From: Clostridia bacterium
Lineage (GTDB): Bacteria > Bacillota > Clostridia > Christensenellales > Aristaeellaceae
DNA length: 64,000 nucleotides
NCBI GenBank assembly: GCA_017396845.1
Contig: JAFQKQ010000028.1
Coordinates: 1-64,000 of the forward strand
Reading direction: 5' to 3'
A program made the translations under genes and the position numbers. Under the pieces are notes generated by a model that saw only the letters and a program-made list of their open reading frames with translations, ran no database searches and had not been told where the DNA came from. Shown here piece after piece: positions 26,931 to 35,390 of this stretch. Position 1 is the first letter of the stretch, and each line of letters starts with the position of its first letter.

Positions 26931-27980
26931 TTATTTCAGCGTTATGATTACGCGGCGGTAGGGCTCTTCGCCTTCGGAGTGGGTCTGCACGAAGGGATGA
27001 TTCTGCAGCGCCGAGTGCATCACGCGTCTCTCATAGGGATTCATGGGCTCAAGCACTACGCGGCGACCGGTCTTCTTGGCGCGGTTTGCCATGCGCAGGG
27101 CGAGCTTTCTGAGCGTCTCTTCGCGCTTGGCGCGATAGTGCTCAACATCCAGAGAAACACGGGTGTAATCGTTCTTGTCCTTGTTGACGGTGAGGCTGGT
27201 GAGATACTGAATAGCATCCATCGTTTCGCCGCGGCGGCCGATCAGCACGCCCAGCGTATCGCCGGTCATCTCTACCGTCAGGTGGTTTTCCTCTTCCAGC
27301 ATGCGGATTTCAACATTTACGCCCATCATGCGGGTGACGTTGGAGAGGAATTCGTATGCGCGGCGGCCGGTTTCGGACAGCGCGTCTACGTCGAGCTCGG
27401 GAAGTTCGGGCTTGGCGGGCTCGCGCTCCTCAGCGGCTTCCTCTGCGGGAGCGTTTGCATCGCTGTTGGCTTCGGCGGGCGCTACCTTTTCCTTTTTGGG
27501 CGCTCGTTCGCGGCGCGGCTTGCGGGGCTTGGGCTCCTGAGCGGCGGGTGCGTCTGCCTTTTCTTCTGCGGACTGCTTTTCGGCTTCCGGCTTCTTTTCG
27601 GGCGCGGCTTTTTTCTCTTCTGCGCTCTTCGGGGCTTTCTTTTCGGATTCGGGCTTTTCGGTCTTTTCGACCTTTTCCGTATCTTCGGTCTTTTCCGCCT
27701 TCTTGTCCCTTGCCTTGGCGGCTTTTTCCTTCTTCTGGGACTTCTTTTCGTTTTCGGTCTGCGGGTTCAGGGAGAGAACGGGCATATCGAAATCGAAATC
27801 GGGATCCTTTTCTTTTACGGTAAGCCTTACGCGCGCAAGTCTTCCGAACATGCCGAACAGGCCGGTAGAGCCTCTATCGAGCACTTCGTGAGTTACTTCG
27901 CTGATATCGCAGCCAAGCTCTCTCAGACCTGCACTGATGGCTTCTTCAACGGTTTTTCCGCTGGTTTCTATGGTTCTCAA
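26931..27980 (-). CDS. jag: RNA-binding protein Jag (KhpB, SpoIIIJ-associated)
   Basis: A 349-residue protein with an N-terminal Jag_N domain (about 1-55, SGKTVEEAISAGLRELGC). A long Lys/Glu/Ala-rich low-complexity linker follows (about 65-195, unusually long), then a KH domain with GVLIGRRGETMDAIQYL and a C-terminal R3H domain (YRAKREETLRKLALRMA ... MNPYERRVMHSALQ). Jag with its partner KhpA binds RNA and affects cell elongation and division. The start is TTG, overlapping the yidC stop as TTGA, with AAGGAGG 10 bases upstream. It is the last gene of the rpmH-rnpA-yidD-yidC-jag operon and ends at a strong terminator. Confidence 0.95.
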   Translation of the reverse strand: MRTIETSGKTVEEAISAGLRELGCDISEVTHEVLDRGSTGLFGMFGRLARVRLTVKEKDPDFDFDMPVLSLNPQTENEKKSQKKEKAAKARDKKAEKTEDTEKVEKTEKPESEKKAPKSAEEKKAAPEKKPEAEKQSAEEKADAPAAQEPKPRKPRRERAPKKEKVAPAEANSDANAPAEEAAEEREPAKPELPELDVDALSETGRRAYEFLSNVTRMMGVNVEIRMLEEENHLTVEMTGDTLGVLIGRRGETMDAIQYLTSLTVNKDKNDYTRVSLDVEHYRAKREETLRKLALRMANRAKKTGRRVVLEPMNPYERRVMHSALQNHPFVQTHSEGEEPYRRVIITLK

Positions 27981-29023
27981 GGCTGAAGGGCCTCCTTTTC
28001 AGTTACGACCTGGGTTTTCTTGTCTTTTGCGTCAAGATACTTGTTGATTGCAAAGTTGGTTACGATACTCCAGATATTGACAAACACCCAGTAAATGGCG
28101 AACGCGGCGGTGGAGGAGATACAAATCCACACGGAGAAGATGGGGAAGAACCACTTCATGAACGCGCCGGTGCCGCCCTTCTGACTGGAGGTGTCCGCGC
28201 TGGTGGGGGTGAGCTTGGTCTGGAGGAACTGAGTTACGCCGGCCAGAATCGGAAGCGCGAAGCAGCCGTTTACGTATACGGACCAGTTCTTCGGGAAGCT
28301 GATCGGAATCCAGTTCAGGAACAAATTGAACGTAGTAAAGCCGCAGTTTTCGCGGACCGCGAGATCCACGGCGGATGCGATCTGATTGGTATCGGAAGCA
28401 TACAGCGTAAGAAGCTCTTTAACTTCGGGCGTGATCTTATCGCCGTACTGCTGGAGCATTATGCTGAGCTCTTCCATCGTGGGGATAACGGTCTTCATGA
28501 AGGAGTCGGGCTGGAATACGCTCTTAATCCACAGCCATCCCTGAGGATCGCCGAAGGTCTTCAGCGCTTCTCCGCTCTTTACTGCCTGAAGAACCGCCTG
28601 AACCGCTTCGTTGTCTAGCTTTAAAAGTTCGCCGGTTTCACCGTTCAGGAAGTTTGCCGCGACCCACTTGTACATCTGATCCAGCTGAAGCTCCGCAGCG
28701 GTATTTCGCATAACGGAGAACATCATGAACAGAATCGGAAGCTGAATCAGCATCGGAAGACAGCCGGACAGCGGGTTTACCTTATTCTTCTTATAAAGCT
28801 CGCTCATCTTCTGATTGAGCTTTTCCTGATCGTTGGCGTATTTCTTTTTCAGCTCTTCCATCTTGGGGTTGAGCGCCGTCATCGCGCGCATGGATTTACG
28901 GGATTTGTAATCCAAAGGCAGAAGAACGGCCTTAATGAAAAGAGAGAAGATGATAACGGCCCAGCCGTAATTGTTCACGATATCCTGAACAAATTCCAGG
29001 ATGTTTCTTAAAAGTGCGGTCAT
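27977..29023 (-). CDS. yidC: Membrane protein insertase YidC (Oxa1/SpoIIIJ)
   Basis: A 348-residue integral membrane protein of the 60KD_IMP family. Helices are at about 15-35 (YGWAVIIFSLFIKAVLLPLDYKS), a charged coiled hairpin (MRAMTALNPKMEELKKKYANDQEKL), CLPMLIQLPILFMMF, and two C-terminal helices ending in IYWVFVNIWSIVTN. The positive groove residue is in FIKAVLLP. A large extra loop (about 110-215) interrupts the core. No lipoprotein Cys is present at the N terminus. The ATG at 29023 has AGGAGG 11 bases upstream. The alternative TTG at 29032 is too close to that site. Confidence 0.95.
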   Translation of the reverse strand: MTALLRNILEFVQDIVNNYGWAVIIFSLFIKAVLLPLDYKSRKSMRAMTALNPKMEELKKKYANDQEKLNQKMSELYKKNKVNPLSGCLPMLIQLPILFMMFSVMRNTAAELQLDQMYKWVAANFLNGETGELLKLDNEAVQAVLQAVKSGEALKTFGDPQGWLWIKSVFQPDSFMKTVIPTMEELSIMLQQYGDKITPEVKELLTLYASDTNQIASAVDLAVRENCGFTTFNLFLNWIPISFPKNWSVYVNGCFALPILAGVTQFLQTKLTPTSADTSSQKGGTGAFMKWFFPIFSVWICISSTAAFAIYWVFVNIWSIVTNFAINKYLDAKDKKTQVVTEKEALQP

Positions 29024-29061
29024 CGGATGCAAATCCTCCTTGAATTGCTGCGGGCGGGCCG

Positions 29062-29289
29062 TCAGGGAACCGGATCGTAGCCGCCCTTATGAAACGGGTG
29101 GCAACGCAGGATTCTGCGCGCCGCAAGATACCCGCCCTTCACTGCGCCGTATTTCTCGACGGCCTGCATCGCGTATTCGGAGCAGGTGGGAATGTAGCGG
29201 CAGCTAGGAGGAAGTGCGGGGCTGATCTGGCGCTTGTAAAAGCGCAGCATGACCAGCATGCTTTTCTGGGGAATCTTCTTAAAGTTCAT
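29062..29289 (-). CDS. yidD: Membrane protein insertion efficiency factor YidD
   Basis: A 75-residue protein with the family core [20 protein letters not shown], then [12 protein letters not shown] and [14 protein letters not shown]. It is thought to assist YidC at the membrane through an amphipathic N terminus. It overlaps the end of rnpA by 11 bases and is followed by yidC, the usual order in Bacillota. Confidence 0.96.
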   Translation of the reverse strand: MNFKKIPQKSMLVMLRFYKRQISPALPPSCRYIPTCSEYAMQAVEKYGAVKGGYLAARRILRCHPFHKGGYDPVP

Positions 29290-29659
29290 TGTCGGACGCC
29301 TCCGCTTTGAAAAGCTGTGCGCGATGAAGGAGCTTGCGCATATGCTTTGTCAGCTCGGCATGGGTGGCATCCTTTGCGGGAACGCGACAGACAAATATGT
29401 ATTTGCCGTCTTTCAGTTCGCTTTTGAGCATACGAAAATCCTCGTGCATATATCGGCGAAGGCGGTTACGCGTTACGGCGTTGCCTACCTTCGATGACAC
29501 GGAAAACCCGACTCGCAATGTTCGGGCATTCGTGTACACCAATACCATATACCGCGAGGGAAAGTTCTTGCCCTTGCGGTATACGTATTGATAATTCCGG
29601 TTTCTGCCGAGGCTGTATTTCTTTCTGCCAAGCCGGAAAGGATGCAGGGTGCTCGTCAC
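29279..29659 (-). CDS. rnpA: Ribonuclease P protein component
   Basis: A 126-residue basic protein that supports the RNase P RNA in tRNA 5' maturation. It shows the family pattern [34 protein letters not shown] (the RNR motif) and the final beta strand YIFVCRVPA. It begins with GTG nine bases after the rpmH stop and has no clear ribosome binding site, so it is probably translated by coupling to rpmH. The RNase P RNA gene is not in the window. Confidence 0.95.
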   Translation of the reverse strand: MTSTLHPFRLGRKKYSLGRNRNYQYVYRKGKNFPSRYMVLVYTNARTLRVGFSVSSKVGNAVTRNRLRRYMHEDFRMLKSELKDGKYIFVCRVPAKDATHAELTKHMRKLLHRAQLFKAEASDNEL

Positions 29660-29668
29660 TTTTCAGGA

Positions 29669-29803
29669 TTAGACGGTCAGGCGCTTGCGGCCGCGCTCAC
29701 GGCGGGCTTTGAGGACGGCGCGACCGGCCTTGGTCTTCATGCGGGCACGGAAGCCGTGTACCTTGGAGCGCTGGCGTTTTTTGGGCTGGTAAGTTCTGAA
29801 CAT
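29669..29803 (-). CDS. rpmH: 50S ribosomal protein L34
   Basis: A 44-residue, very basic protein: [18 protein letters not shown] at the N terminus and [11 protein letters not shown] at the C terminus, which is diagnostic. AAGGAAG lies 11 bases before the ATG. It heads the rpmH-rnpA-yidD-yidC-jag operon and is preceded by a highly folded leader of about 150 bases. In most Bacillota dnaA is divergent from rpmH and the origin lies between. Here the pta gene takes that place. Confidence 0.97.
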   Translation of the reverse strand: MFRTYQPKKRQRSKVHGFRARMKTKAGRAVLKARRERGRKRLTV

Positions 29804-29829
29804 GGGATACTACTTCCTTTCTTTGTGTG

Positions 29830-29932
29830 CGTCCCGTATCGGGACGTCGCGGTCGAATGCCGTTCGCCGCATGGATGGCTTTCGCTGCCATCCTATTTGA
29901 ATCGTCTGCGGCATCCTTACGCGTCCGCAGAC
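29830..29932 (-). ncRNA. Candidate structured 5' leader of rpmH with four hairpins
   Basis: Four consecutive hairpins fill the leader: GTCTGCGG/CCGCAGAC (29904-29932, 8 bp), GGATGGC/GCCATCC (29873-29893, 7 bp), GCGG-CGAA/TTCG-CCGC with one bulge (29849-29870, 8 bp) and CGTCCCG/CGGGACG with a 3-base loop (29830-29846, 7 bp). They lie between the predicted transcript start near 29952 and the rpmH ribosome binding site. The density suggests an autoregulatory ribosomal-protein leader or a processed small RNA. I know of no described L34 leader of this form. Confidence 0.5.
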
Positions 29933-29959
29933 AGGCATTCCATAATGGGCAACTCTAAT

Positions 29960-29989
29960 AGTATAGCGGATGTGAAATCGTTTTGTCAA
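29960..29989 (-). promoter_or_regulatory. Promoter of the rpmH operon
   Basis: On the minus strand TTGACA (29984-29989), an 18-base spacer and TATACT (29960-29965). No DnaA box cluster is visible between this promoter and pta. Confidence 0.75.
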
Positions 29990-30222
29990 GAAGCATGTGG
30001 AAGATTGTTTGTAATAATTCCGAAACACATATCGAATTTACCCGTTTTCAAAGGAAAACGGCCGTTCAATAAAAGATGTGTCCGGTATGCATATGAAGCA
30101 TATCCGATTGCGCCCGGTCTATCAAGAGCGCGTCCGGCACGAAAATGGGACAAAATTTCGAAATGCCGAAAAATTATCGCGCTTTTTAACGAACGCTTGT
30201 CAGGAAATACCACGAAACACAT

Positions 30223-30251
30223 TTTACAAAAAGCAAATTATGGTATATAAT
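30223..30251 (+). promoter_or_regulatory. Promoter of pta-ackA
   Basis: TTTACA (30223-30228), a 17-base spacer and TATAAT (30246-30251). The transcript begins with a GCGGAT-TTC-ATCCGC hairpin (30269-30283). Confidence 0.75.
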
Positions 30252-30322
30252 ATAGAATGATATGGAATGCGGATTTCATCCGCGGCGTCACGAATAAAAA
30301 CGCAGATTTGGAGGCTTAACAA

Positions 30323-31306
30323 ATGGCGATTATCGAAAGAATCATGGCGAAGGCTCAGGCAAACGTGAAGCACATCGTACTGCCCGAGGGCGAAGAAACG
30401 CGCAACATTCAGGCGGCTGCAAAGATCGTTAAGGCCGGCATTGCAAAGATTACCGTTCTTGGAAATCCCGAGAAGGTTAAGGCGGTTGCCGCCGAAACCG
30501 ATACCTGCCTTTGCGGCATCGACATCGTTGACCCCGCTGCAAGCGAGAAGGCGGCTGAGTATGCAAGCGCTCTGTATGAGATCCGCAAGAATAAGGGTAT
30601 GACCGAGGAAGAGGCCGCCAAGAAGGTAGCCGATCCCATGTTCTACGGCGTTATGATGGTAAAACTGGGCGACGCGGACGGCCTTGTTTCCGGCGCAATC
30701 CACTCCACCGGCGACATGCTGCGCCCTGCGCTTCAGATCATCAAGTGCAAGCCCGGCATCAAGACCGTTTCCTCCTGCTTCCTGATGGAATCTCCCATCG
30801 AAGAGTACGGCGTAATGATCTTTGCGGACTGCGCCGTAATCCCGAATCCCACTGCCGAAGAGCTTGCCAACATCGCAGTGGCCGCCGCCGACAGCGCAAA
30901 GTCTCTGGGCGAAATCGAGCCCCGCGTAGCGATGCTCTCCTTCTCCACCAAGGGAAGCGCAAAGCATGAAAACGTAACCAAGGTTCAGGAAGCCACGAAG
31001 CTTGCCAAGGAACTCGCGCCCGAGCTCAAGCTCGACGGCGAACTTCAGCTGGACGCCGCCATCGTTCCCGAAGTAGGCCAGCTCAAGAGCCCTGGCAGCG
31101 AAGTTGCGGGTCATGCCAACGTTTTGGTATTCCCCGACCTGCAGGCCGGCAACATCGGCTACAAGCTCGTTCAGCGCCTGGGCAAGGCGGAAGCCTACGG
31201 CCCCATCCTTCAGGGCATCGCCAAGCCCTGCAACGATCTGAGCCGCGGCTGCTCCGTGGACGATATCGTTGCCACCGTCGCTATCACCGCCGTACAGGCG
31301 CAGTAA
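30323..31306 (+). CDS. pta: Phosphate acetyltransferase
   Basis: A 327-residue enzyme that converts acetyl-CoA and phosphate to acetyl phosphate. It is the short, single-domain Pta form found in Bacillota. Features are the start [20 protein letters not shown], the [28 protein letters not shown] substrate region, and the C-terminal [28 protein letters not shown] followed by [22 protein letters not shown] precedes the ATG. ackA follows 18 bases later, so acetyl-CoA is turned into acetate with ATP gain. Confidence 0.97.
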   Translation: MAIIERIMAKAQANVKHIVLPEGEETRNIQAAAKIVKAGIAKITVLGNPEKVKAVAAETDTCLCGIDIVDPAASEKAAEYASALYEIRKNKGMTEEEAAKKVADPMFYGVMMVKLGDADGLVSGAIHSTGDMLRPALQIIKCKPGIKTVSSCFLMESPIEEYGVMIFADCAVIPNPTAEELANIAVAAADSAKSLGEIEPRVAMLSFSTKGSAKHENVTKVQEATKLAKELAPELKLDGELQLDAAIVPEVGQLKSPGSEVAGHANVLVFPDLQAGNIGYKLVQRLGKAEAYGPILQGIAKPCNDLSRGCSVDDIVATVAITAVQAQ

Positions 31307-31324
31307 TTCTAAGGAGAGAAAAAC

Positions 31325-32533
31325 ATGAAGATTCTCGTTATCAACGCCGGCTCCTCCTCTTTGAAATATCAGCTTTTCAACATGGATAACAACACCGTTA
31401 TCGCTAAGGGTCTTGCCGATCGCATCGGCCTTGAAACTTCCTCCCTCACCCACAATTACGGCGAGGAACTGAAGACCAAGTACGTGCTCAACACCCAGTT
31501 CAAGGATCACACCGAGGCAATTCAGCAGGTTCTGGCGGCTCTGGTCGACAAGGATCACGGCGTAATCTCCGATATTTCCGATATCTCCGCGGTAGGACAC
31601 CGCGTTCTCCACGGCGGCGACAAGTTCACTGCCAGCTGCATCATCGACGAAGCCTGCAAGGAAACCATCAAAGCCTGCATTCCGCTGGGCCCGCTTCATA
31701 ACCCCGCCAACCTCGCCGGCATCAAGGCGTGCGAGGCCGTTATGCCCAACGCGCCTCAGGTTGCGGTATTCGACACCGCTTTCCATCAGACCATGCCTGC
31801 CGAGGCCTTTATGTACGGCATTCCCATGGAGTACTATAAGAAGTACGCCATCCGCCGCTACGGCTTCCACGGCACCAGCCATCGCTTTGTTTCCGGCCGC
31901 GCCATCGAGGTGCTCAAGGCCAACAATATGAAGCACGGCAAGATCATCGTATGCCACTTAGGAAACGGCTCCTCCCTTTCCGCCGTCGTAGACGGAAAGT
32001 GCGTGGACACTTCCATGGGTCTTACTCCCCTGGAGGGCGTTCTGATGGGCACGCGCTCCGGCTCCCTCGATCCGGCGGTTGTTGAGTGCATCGCCAACAA
32101 CGAAGAGCTCGATGTAACCAAGACCGTAAACATTCTCAACAAGAAGAGCGGTCTTCTGGGCGTCAGCGGCGTATCCAGCGACATGCGCGATGTAAACACT
32201 GCGGCCGACGCAGGCAACGAAAATGCAAAGCTCGCGCTCGATATGTGGGCATACGGCATCCGCAAGTACATCGGCTCCTACGCAGCGGCGATGGGCGGCC
32301 TTGACGCCGTAATCTTCACCGCAGGCATCGGCGAGAACGATGGTCCCGGCCGCGCGAAGGTCTGCAAGGGCCTCGAGTTCCTGGGCATCGAGATCGACGA
32401 GGAAGCCAACCGCGCCCGCGGCAAGGAAGTATGCATCTCCAAGCCCGGCTCCAAGGTTCCGGTATGGGTAATCCCCACCAACGAAGAGCTCGCCATCGCG
32501 ATGGATACCCTCGAGCTGACCAAGGGAAAGTAA
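31325..32533 (+). CDS. ackA: Acetate kinase
   Basis: A 402-residue enzyme that makes ATP and acetate from acetyl phosphate. It has the ASKHA-fold signatures MKILVINAGSSSLKYQLF, GHRVLHGGDKF, VFDTAFHQTMP, RRYGFHGTSHRFVS, CHLGNGSSLSAV and FTAGIGENDGPGR, with the catalytic Arg and His in place and the expected length. It shares a transcript with pta. The preceding AAGGAGAG is a good ribosome binding site. Confidence 0.98.
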   Translation: MKILVINAGSSSLKYQLFNMDNNTVIAKGLADRIGLETSSLTHNYGEELKTKYVLNTQFKDHTEAIQQVLAALVDKDHGVISDISDISAVGHRVLHGGDKFTASCIIDEACKETIKACIPLGPLHNPANLAGIKACEAVMPNAPQVAVFDTAFHQTMPAEAFMYGIPMEYYKKYAIRRYGFHGTSHRFVSGRAIEVLKANNMKHGKIIVCHLGNGSSLSAVVDGKCVDTSMGLTPLEGVLMGTRSGSLDPAVVECIANNEELDVTKTVNILNKKSGLLGVSGVSSDMRDVNTAADAGNENAKLALDMWAYGIRKYIGSYAAAMGGLDAVIFTAGIGENDGPGRAKVCKGLEFLGIEIDEEANRARGKEVCISKPGSKVPVWVIPTNEELAIAMDTLELTKGK

Positions 32534-32563
32534 TTCATAGATAAAAAGGTTCAAAAAAATAAC

Positions 32564-32592
32564 TTTACAAAAACCGCTTGCACGGATATACT
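32564..32592 (+). promoter_or_regulatory. Promoter of the DUF177-rpmF operon
   Basis: TTTACA (32564-32569), a 17-base spacer and TATACT (32587-32592), 34 bases before the ATG. Confidence 0.7.
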
Positions 32593-32625
32593 ATAAAGGC
32601 TGTAGTTGGAGGAATCCTGTAGATT

Positions 32626-33132
32626 ATGCTGAATATTTCAAAGGCGCTGAAAAATCCCGGTCAGGCTTATCCCGTTGAGCTTGCGTGTTCGTTTGAGGCC
32701 ATGGAGATCATGGGCGACGAAGTCTCGCTTCGGGACGTGAAATTCACGGGCAACTATTTCGGCGCAGGTGAGGAGGTCAGCGTAAGCGGCGAGATTTGTG
32801 CGAAGGCGCATACCCATTGCGCAAACTGCCTCGTTCCGGTAGTAAAGCCCATCAAGGCCGAGCTCAATGAGGTGTTTGTCAAGGGCGGCGACGGCGAAGA
32901 CGCGTATCCGCTTCAGGGCTATGAGATTGATCTGGAGCCTGTGATCCGCGAGGCGCTGCTGCTGGAACTGCCGATGCGCTTCCTCTGTTCCGATAACTGC
33001 AAGGGGCTGTGTCCCGTATGCGGCAAGAACCGCAACAAAGAGCTATGCACATGCACGAGTGGGGAAGACAGCAAAAATCCCTTTTCGGCATTGAGCAGTT
33101 TATTATCCGACCATAACGATGAGGAGGTGTGA
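32626..33132 (+). CDS. DUF177 (YceD-family) protein
   Basis: A 168-residue protein of the YceD/DUF177 family, linked in many bacteria and plants to 23S rRNA accumulation. It has two conserved Cys pairs: CANC at about 65-68 and the C-terminal LCSDNCKGLCPVCGKNRN motif, likely zinc-binding. The gene stop overlaps the region of the rpmF ribosome binding site, and rpmF begins three bases later. The DUF177-rpmF pair is one of the most conserved in bacteria. The fatty-acid gene plsX that often follows is absent here. Confidence 0.93.
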   Translation: MLNISKALKNPGQAYPVELACSFEAMEIMGDEVSLRDVKFTGNYFGAGEEVSVSGEICAKAHTHCANCLVPVVKPIKAELNEVFVKGGDGEDAYPLQGYEIDLEPVIREALLLELPMRFLCSDNCKGLCPVCGKNRNKELCTCTSGEDSKNPFSALSSLLSDHNDEEV

Positions 33133-33134
33133 CC

Positions 33135-33326
33135 ATGGCAACACCGAAAGGAAAAGTTTCGAAGGCGAGAAGAGACTCCCGTCGCAGCGCGCATTGGAAG
33201 CTGTCTCTGCCGGGCATTGCGAAGTGCGCCCGCTGCGGAAAGATGAAGCTGATGCACCGCGTTTGCAAGGCCTGCGGCTACTATGATGGTGAGCAGGTTA
33301 TCAAGGTCGAGGAAGAAGCGAAATAA
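33135..33326 (+). CDS. rpmF: 50S ribosomal protein L32
   Basis: A 63-residue protein starting MATPKGKVSKARRDSRRSAHWKL with the zinc-binding pattern CARCGKMKLMHRVCKACGYYDG (two CxxC pairs). I chose the ATG at 33135, which follows AGGAGGTG by five bases. An in-frame start two codons upstream is less likely because known L32 proteins begin MA-P. The CxxC-containing form is the zinc-dependent version. Confidence 0.97.
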   Translation: MATPKGKVSKARRDSRRSAHWKLSLPGIAKCARCGKMKLMHRVCKACGYYDGEQVIKVEEEAK

Positions 33327-33364
33327 TCGGCCCTATAAACTGAGATGCCGCCTTGAGCGGCGTG

Positions 33365-33412
33365 AACCAAACCGCCCCTGCGCTTTGATGCGCGGAGGCG
33401 GATTTGGTTTTT
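33365..33412 (+). terminator. Terminator after rpmF
   Basis: AACCAAACCGCC pairs with GGCGGATTTGGTT, with one bulge and an inner CTGCGC/GCGCGG tip, followed by TTTTTG. It ends the DUF177-rpmF transcript. Confidence 0.85.
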
Positions 33413-33476
33413 GCGGAAATTTAAGAAGTTATATCCCGTTGGATATTTCTTAACGCACCGTTTTTCCAAATAGGTC

Positions 33477-33505
33477 TTATCAAGTGCAAAAGAATGTAGT
33501 ATAAT
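33477..33505 (+). promoter_or_regulatory. Promoter of the VanW-RidA-DegV-DUF1846 group
   Basis: TTATCA (33477-33482), a 17-base spacer and TATAAT (33500-33505), 30 bases before the vanW-like ATG. Confidence 0.65.
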
Positions 33506-33535
33506 GAATACAAGTAAAATGGAGGGTTATTGATT

Positions 33536-34975
33536 ATGCCCAGTAAGAGCAGAGCTCAAAGACCTGCCGCAGGCAAAAGAAGCGGTCTTTCGGAGTTATT
33601 CTCCCACCCGCTGTTTGCAGTTGTGCTTGTAATCATTTCTGTGCTTGTATTTGTGCTTATAAGAAACGGCGCGCCGACGGATCATGGATATTATTGCGAG
33701 GGCGTGTACGTAAATTCCGTGGACATGTCCGTGTTTACCAAGGAGCAGGGCGAAGAGCAGCTGAAAGGCTGGGCGGACGGTTTGGTTCAGGCGGAGTATG
33801 TGCTTTCGTTTGAAGATCAGACGTGGATGTTTTCCCCGGCGGACGTGGGTCTTTCCTTTAATACGGAGGAAGTACTCACAAGGGCCTGGAACCTTGGTCA
33901 TATGGGCAGCCGCAAAGATCGGGAAAACCTGATGATGACGCTCAAATACCAGCCGCAGTATCTTTGGACGGAGCATACTTATGACGAAGAAAAGCTGCGG
34001 GAGTTTATCGCCCAGATCGCAGAAAAGCTGTATATCGCGCCGATCGACGCGGAGATCGTAATCACGAGCACAAAGCCCGAGGTGCTTACGCAGTCGGTAG
34101 ACGGCCGCGAGCTCGACGAAGAGGCGCTGTATGAAACGCTGGTAGATGTAATGCTCGCAGGCGGCGCAAAAGAAATCCCGCTTCCCGTAAAGGAAAAGAA
34201 CGCAGCGGTTTCTTCAAACGACGCTGAGGACGGGCTTCAGCTGATTGTAAGCTACACCACAAGCCTTGAGGAAAGTTCCTCCGCCCGAAAGCGCAACGTG
34301 CGCCTGGCGCTCAACAACTTCAACGGCTTTGAGCTTAAGAGCGGGGAATTAGCGTCCTTTAACGAAATTGTTGGCGAAAGAACCGTGCTTCGCGGATATT
34401 CCGAGGCGACCGTGTACTACGGCGCAAGCGTTACCTCCGGTATAGGCGGCGGCATTTGTCAGGCTTCAAGCACCCTTTACGGCGCGCTTCTGAAGGCGGG
34501 CATGGATATTATCGAAAGAGCGCCGCATACGATGGTCGTCAGCTACTGCGCAGCCAGTATGGACGCTGCCGTGAGCGACGACGCGCTTCAGGATCTGGTG
34601 TTTATCAACAACACCGATTACAATATCTACATCTTCACAAACGTCAATATGTCGGAGGAGACGGCTACGGTTGAAATCTACGGCACGCGCCCGGATTACC
34701 GGATTGAGCTCGAATCCACCATCATTCAAAACAACATCAAAAACCCGAATATCTCTACTGTCAAGGATCCCACAGGCGTTTATGCATATTACACAGACGA
34801 TTATACGATCAAGACCGTGGGCAAGCTCGGCCGCCGCAGTAAGCTCGAACGCATCTATTACGATTGGGATACGGGCGCAGAGGTCAAGCGCGAGCTGATT
34901 TCTGAGGACTATTATGAGGGCGAAAGGGATGTATACTATGTAGGCGTGCATCCGGTTGCGTCCGGCGTACAATAA
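33536..34975 (+). CDS. VanW-family membrane-anchored protein
   Basis: A 479-residue protein with a basic N terminus, one membrane helix at about 22-43 (HPLFAVVLVIISVLVFVLI), and then an extracellular part. A PG_binding_4-like domain (about 60-215) precedes a VanW domain (about 225-375) with LASFNEIVGERTVLRGYSEA, GIGGGICQASSTLYGALLKAGM and ERAPHTMVVSYC. A final beta region has a G5-like character. VanW proteins are linked to vancomycin clusters by name only, and their role in the cell wall is unknown. The ATG at 33536 follows GGAGGG. TTG at 33530 is in frame but too close. Confidence 0.92.
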   Translation: MPSKSRAQRPAAGKRSGLSELFSHPLFAVVLVIISVLVFVLIRNGAPTDHGYYCEGVYVNSVDMSVFTKEQGEEQLKGWADGLVQAEYVLSFEDQTWMFSPADVGLSFNTEEVLTRAWNLGHMGSRKDRENLMMTLKYQPQYLWTEHTYDEEKLREFIAQIAEKLYIAPIDAEIVITSTKPEVLTQSVDGRELDEEALYETLVDVMLAGGAKEIPLPVKEKNAAVSSNDAEDGLQLIVSYTTSLEESSSARKRNVRLALNNFNGFELKSGELASFNEIVGERTVLRGYSEATVYYGASVTSGIGGGICQASSTLYGALLKAGMDIIERAPHTMVVSYCAASMDAAVSDDALQDLVFINNTDYNIYIFTNVNMSEETATVEIYGTRPDYRIELESTIIQNNIKNPNISTVKDPTGVYAYYTDDYTIKTVGKLGRRSKLERIYYDWDTGAEVKRELISEDYYEGERDVYYVGVHPVASGVQ

Positions 34976-34987
34976 GGAGGAAAAATC

Positions 34988-35374
34988 ATGAAAAAGTGCT
35001 TTAACACTGAACGCGGTCCCAAGGCGGTGGGCCCTTATTCCACGTGTACATATACCGAGGACACTGTATTTGTGTCCGGCATGATTCCCATCAATCCCGA
35101 AACGGGCGAGATCGTTGAAGGCGGCGTTGAGGCGCAGGCAAAGCAGTCGCTTGAAAACATTAAGACTGTGCTTGAGGAAATGGGGCTTTCCATGGCGCAT
35201 GTCCTCAAGACCACCGTGCTGCTTACGGATCTGGACGCGTTCGGAAAAGTGAACGCCATTTACGGGGAGTATTTCGCTCCCAATTTCCCCGCCCGCGCAT
35301 GCTTCGAAGTTTCCCGCCTTCCCAAGGGCGCGATGATCGAAATCGAAGCCGTCGCCGCCAGAAATATCGACTGA
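34988..35374 (+). CDS. RidA-family enamine/imine deaminase
   Basis: A 128-residue trimeric protein (YjgF/YER057c/UK114 family) that hydrolyses reactive enamines formed by PLP enzymes. Signatures are RGPKAVGPYSTC, the catalytic-Arg strand FPARACFEVSRLPKGAMIEIEAVA, and VFVSGMIPINPETGEIVEGGVEAQAKQSLENI. It lies 12 bases after the VanW gene and 16 before DegV. The complete length and conserved Arg suggest an active enzyme. Confidence 0.95.
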   Translation: MKKCFNTERGPKAVGPYSTCTYTEDTVFVSGMIPINPETGEIVEGGVEAQAKQSLENIKTVLEEMGLSMAHVLKTTVLLTDLDAFGKVNAIYGEYFAPNFPARACFEVSRLPKGAMIEIEAVAARNID

Positions 35375-35390
35375 GTCGGAGGATAGAACC

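Noticed and set aside
29804..30322. Chromosomal origin next to rpmH
   Set aside because: No convincing TTATNCACA boxes or AT-rich unwinding region. Only one distant partial match (TGTGGAAGA).
30224..31957. 577-codon open frame on the minus strand
   Set aside because: Antisense to pta and ackA, which are certain. High GC at third positions explains the open frame.
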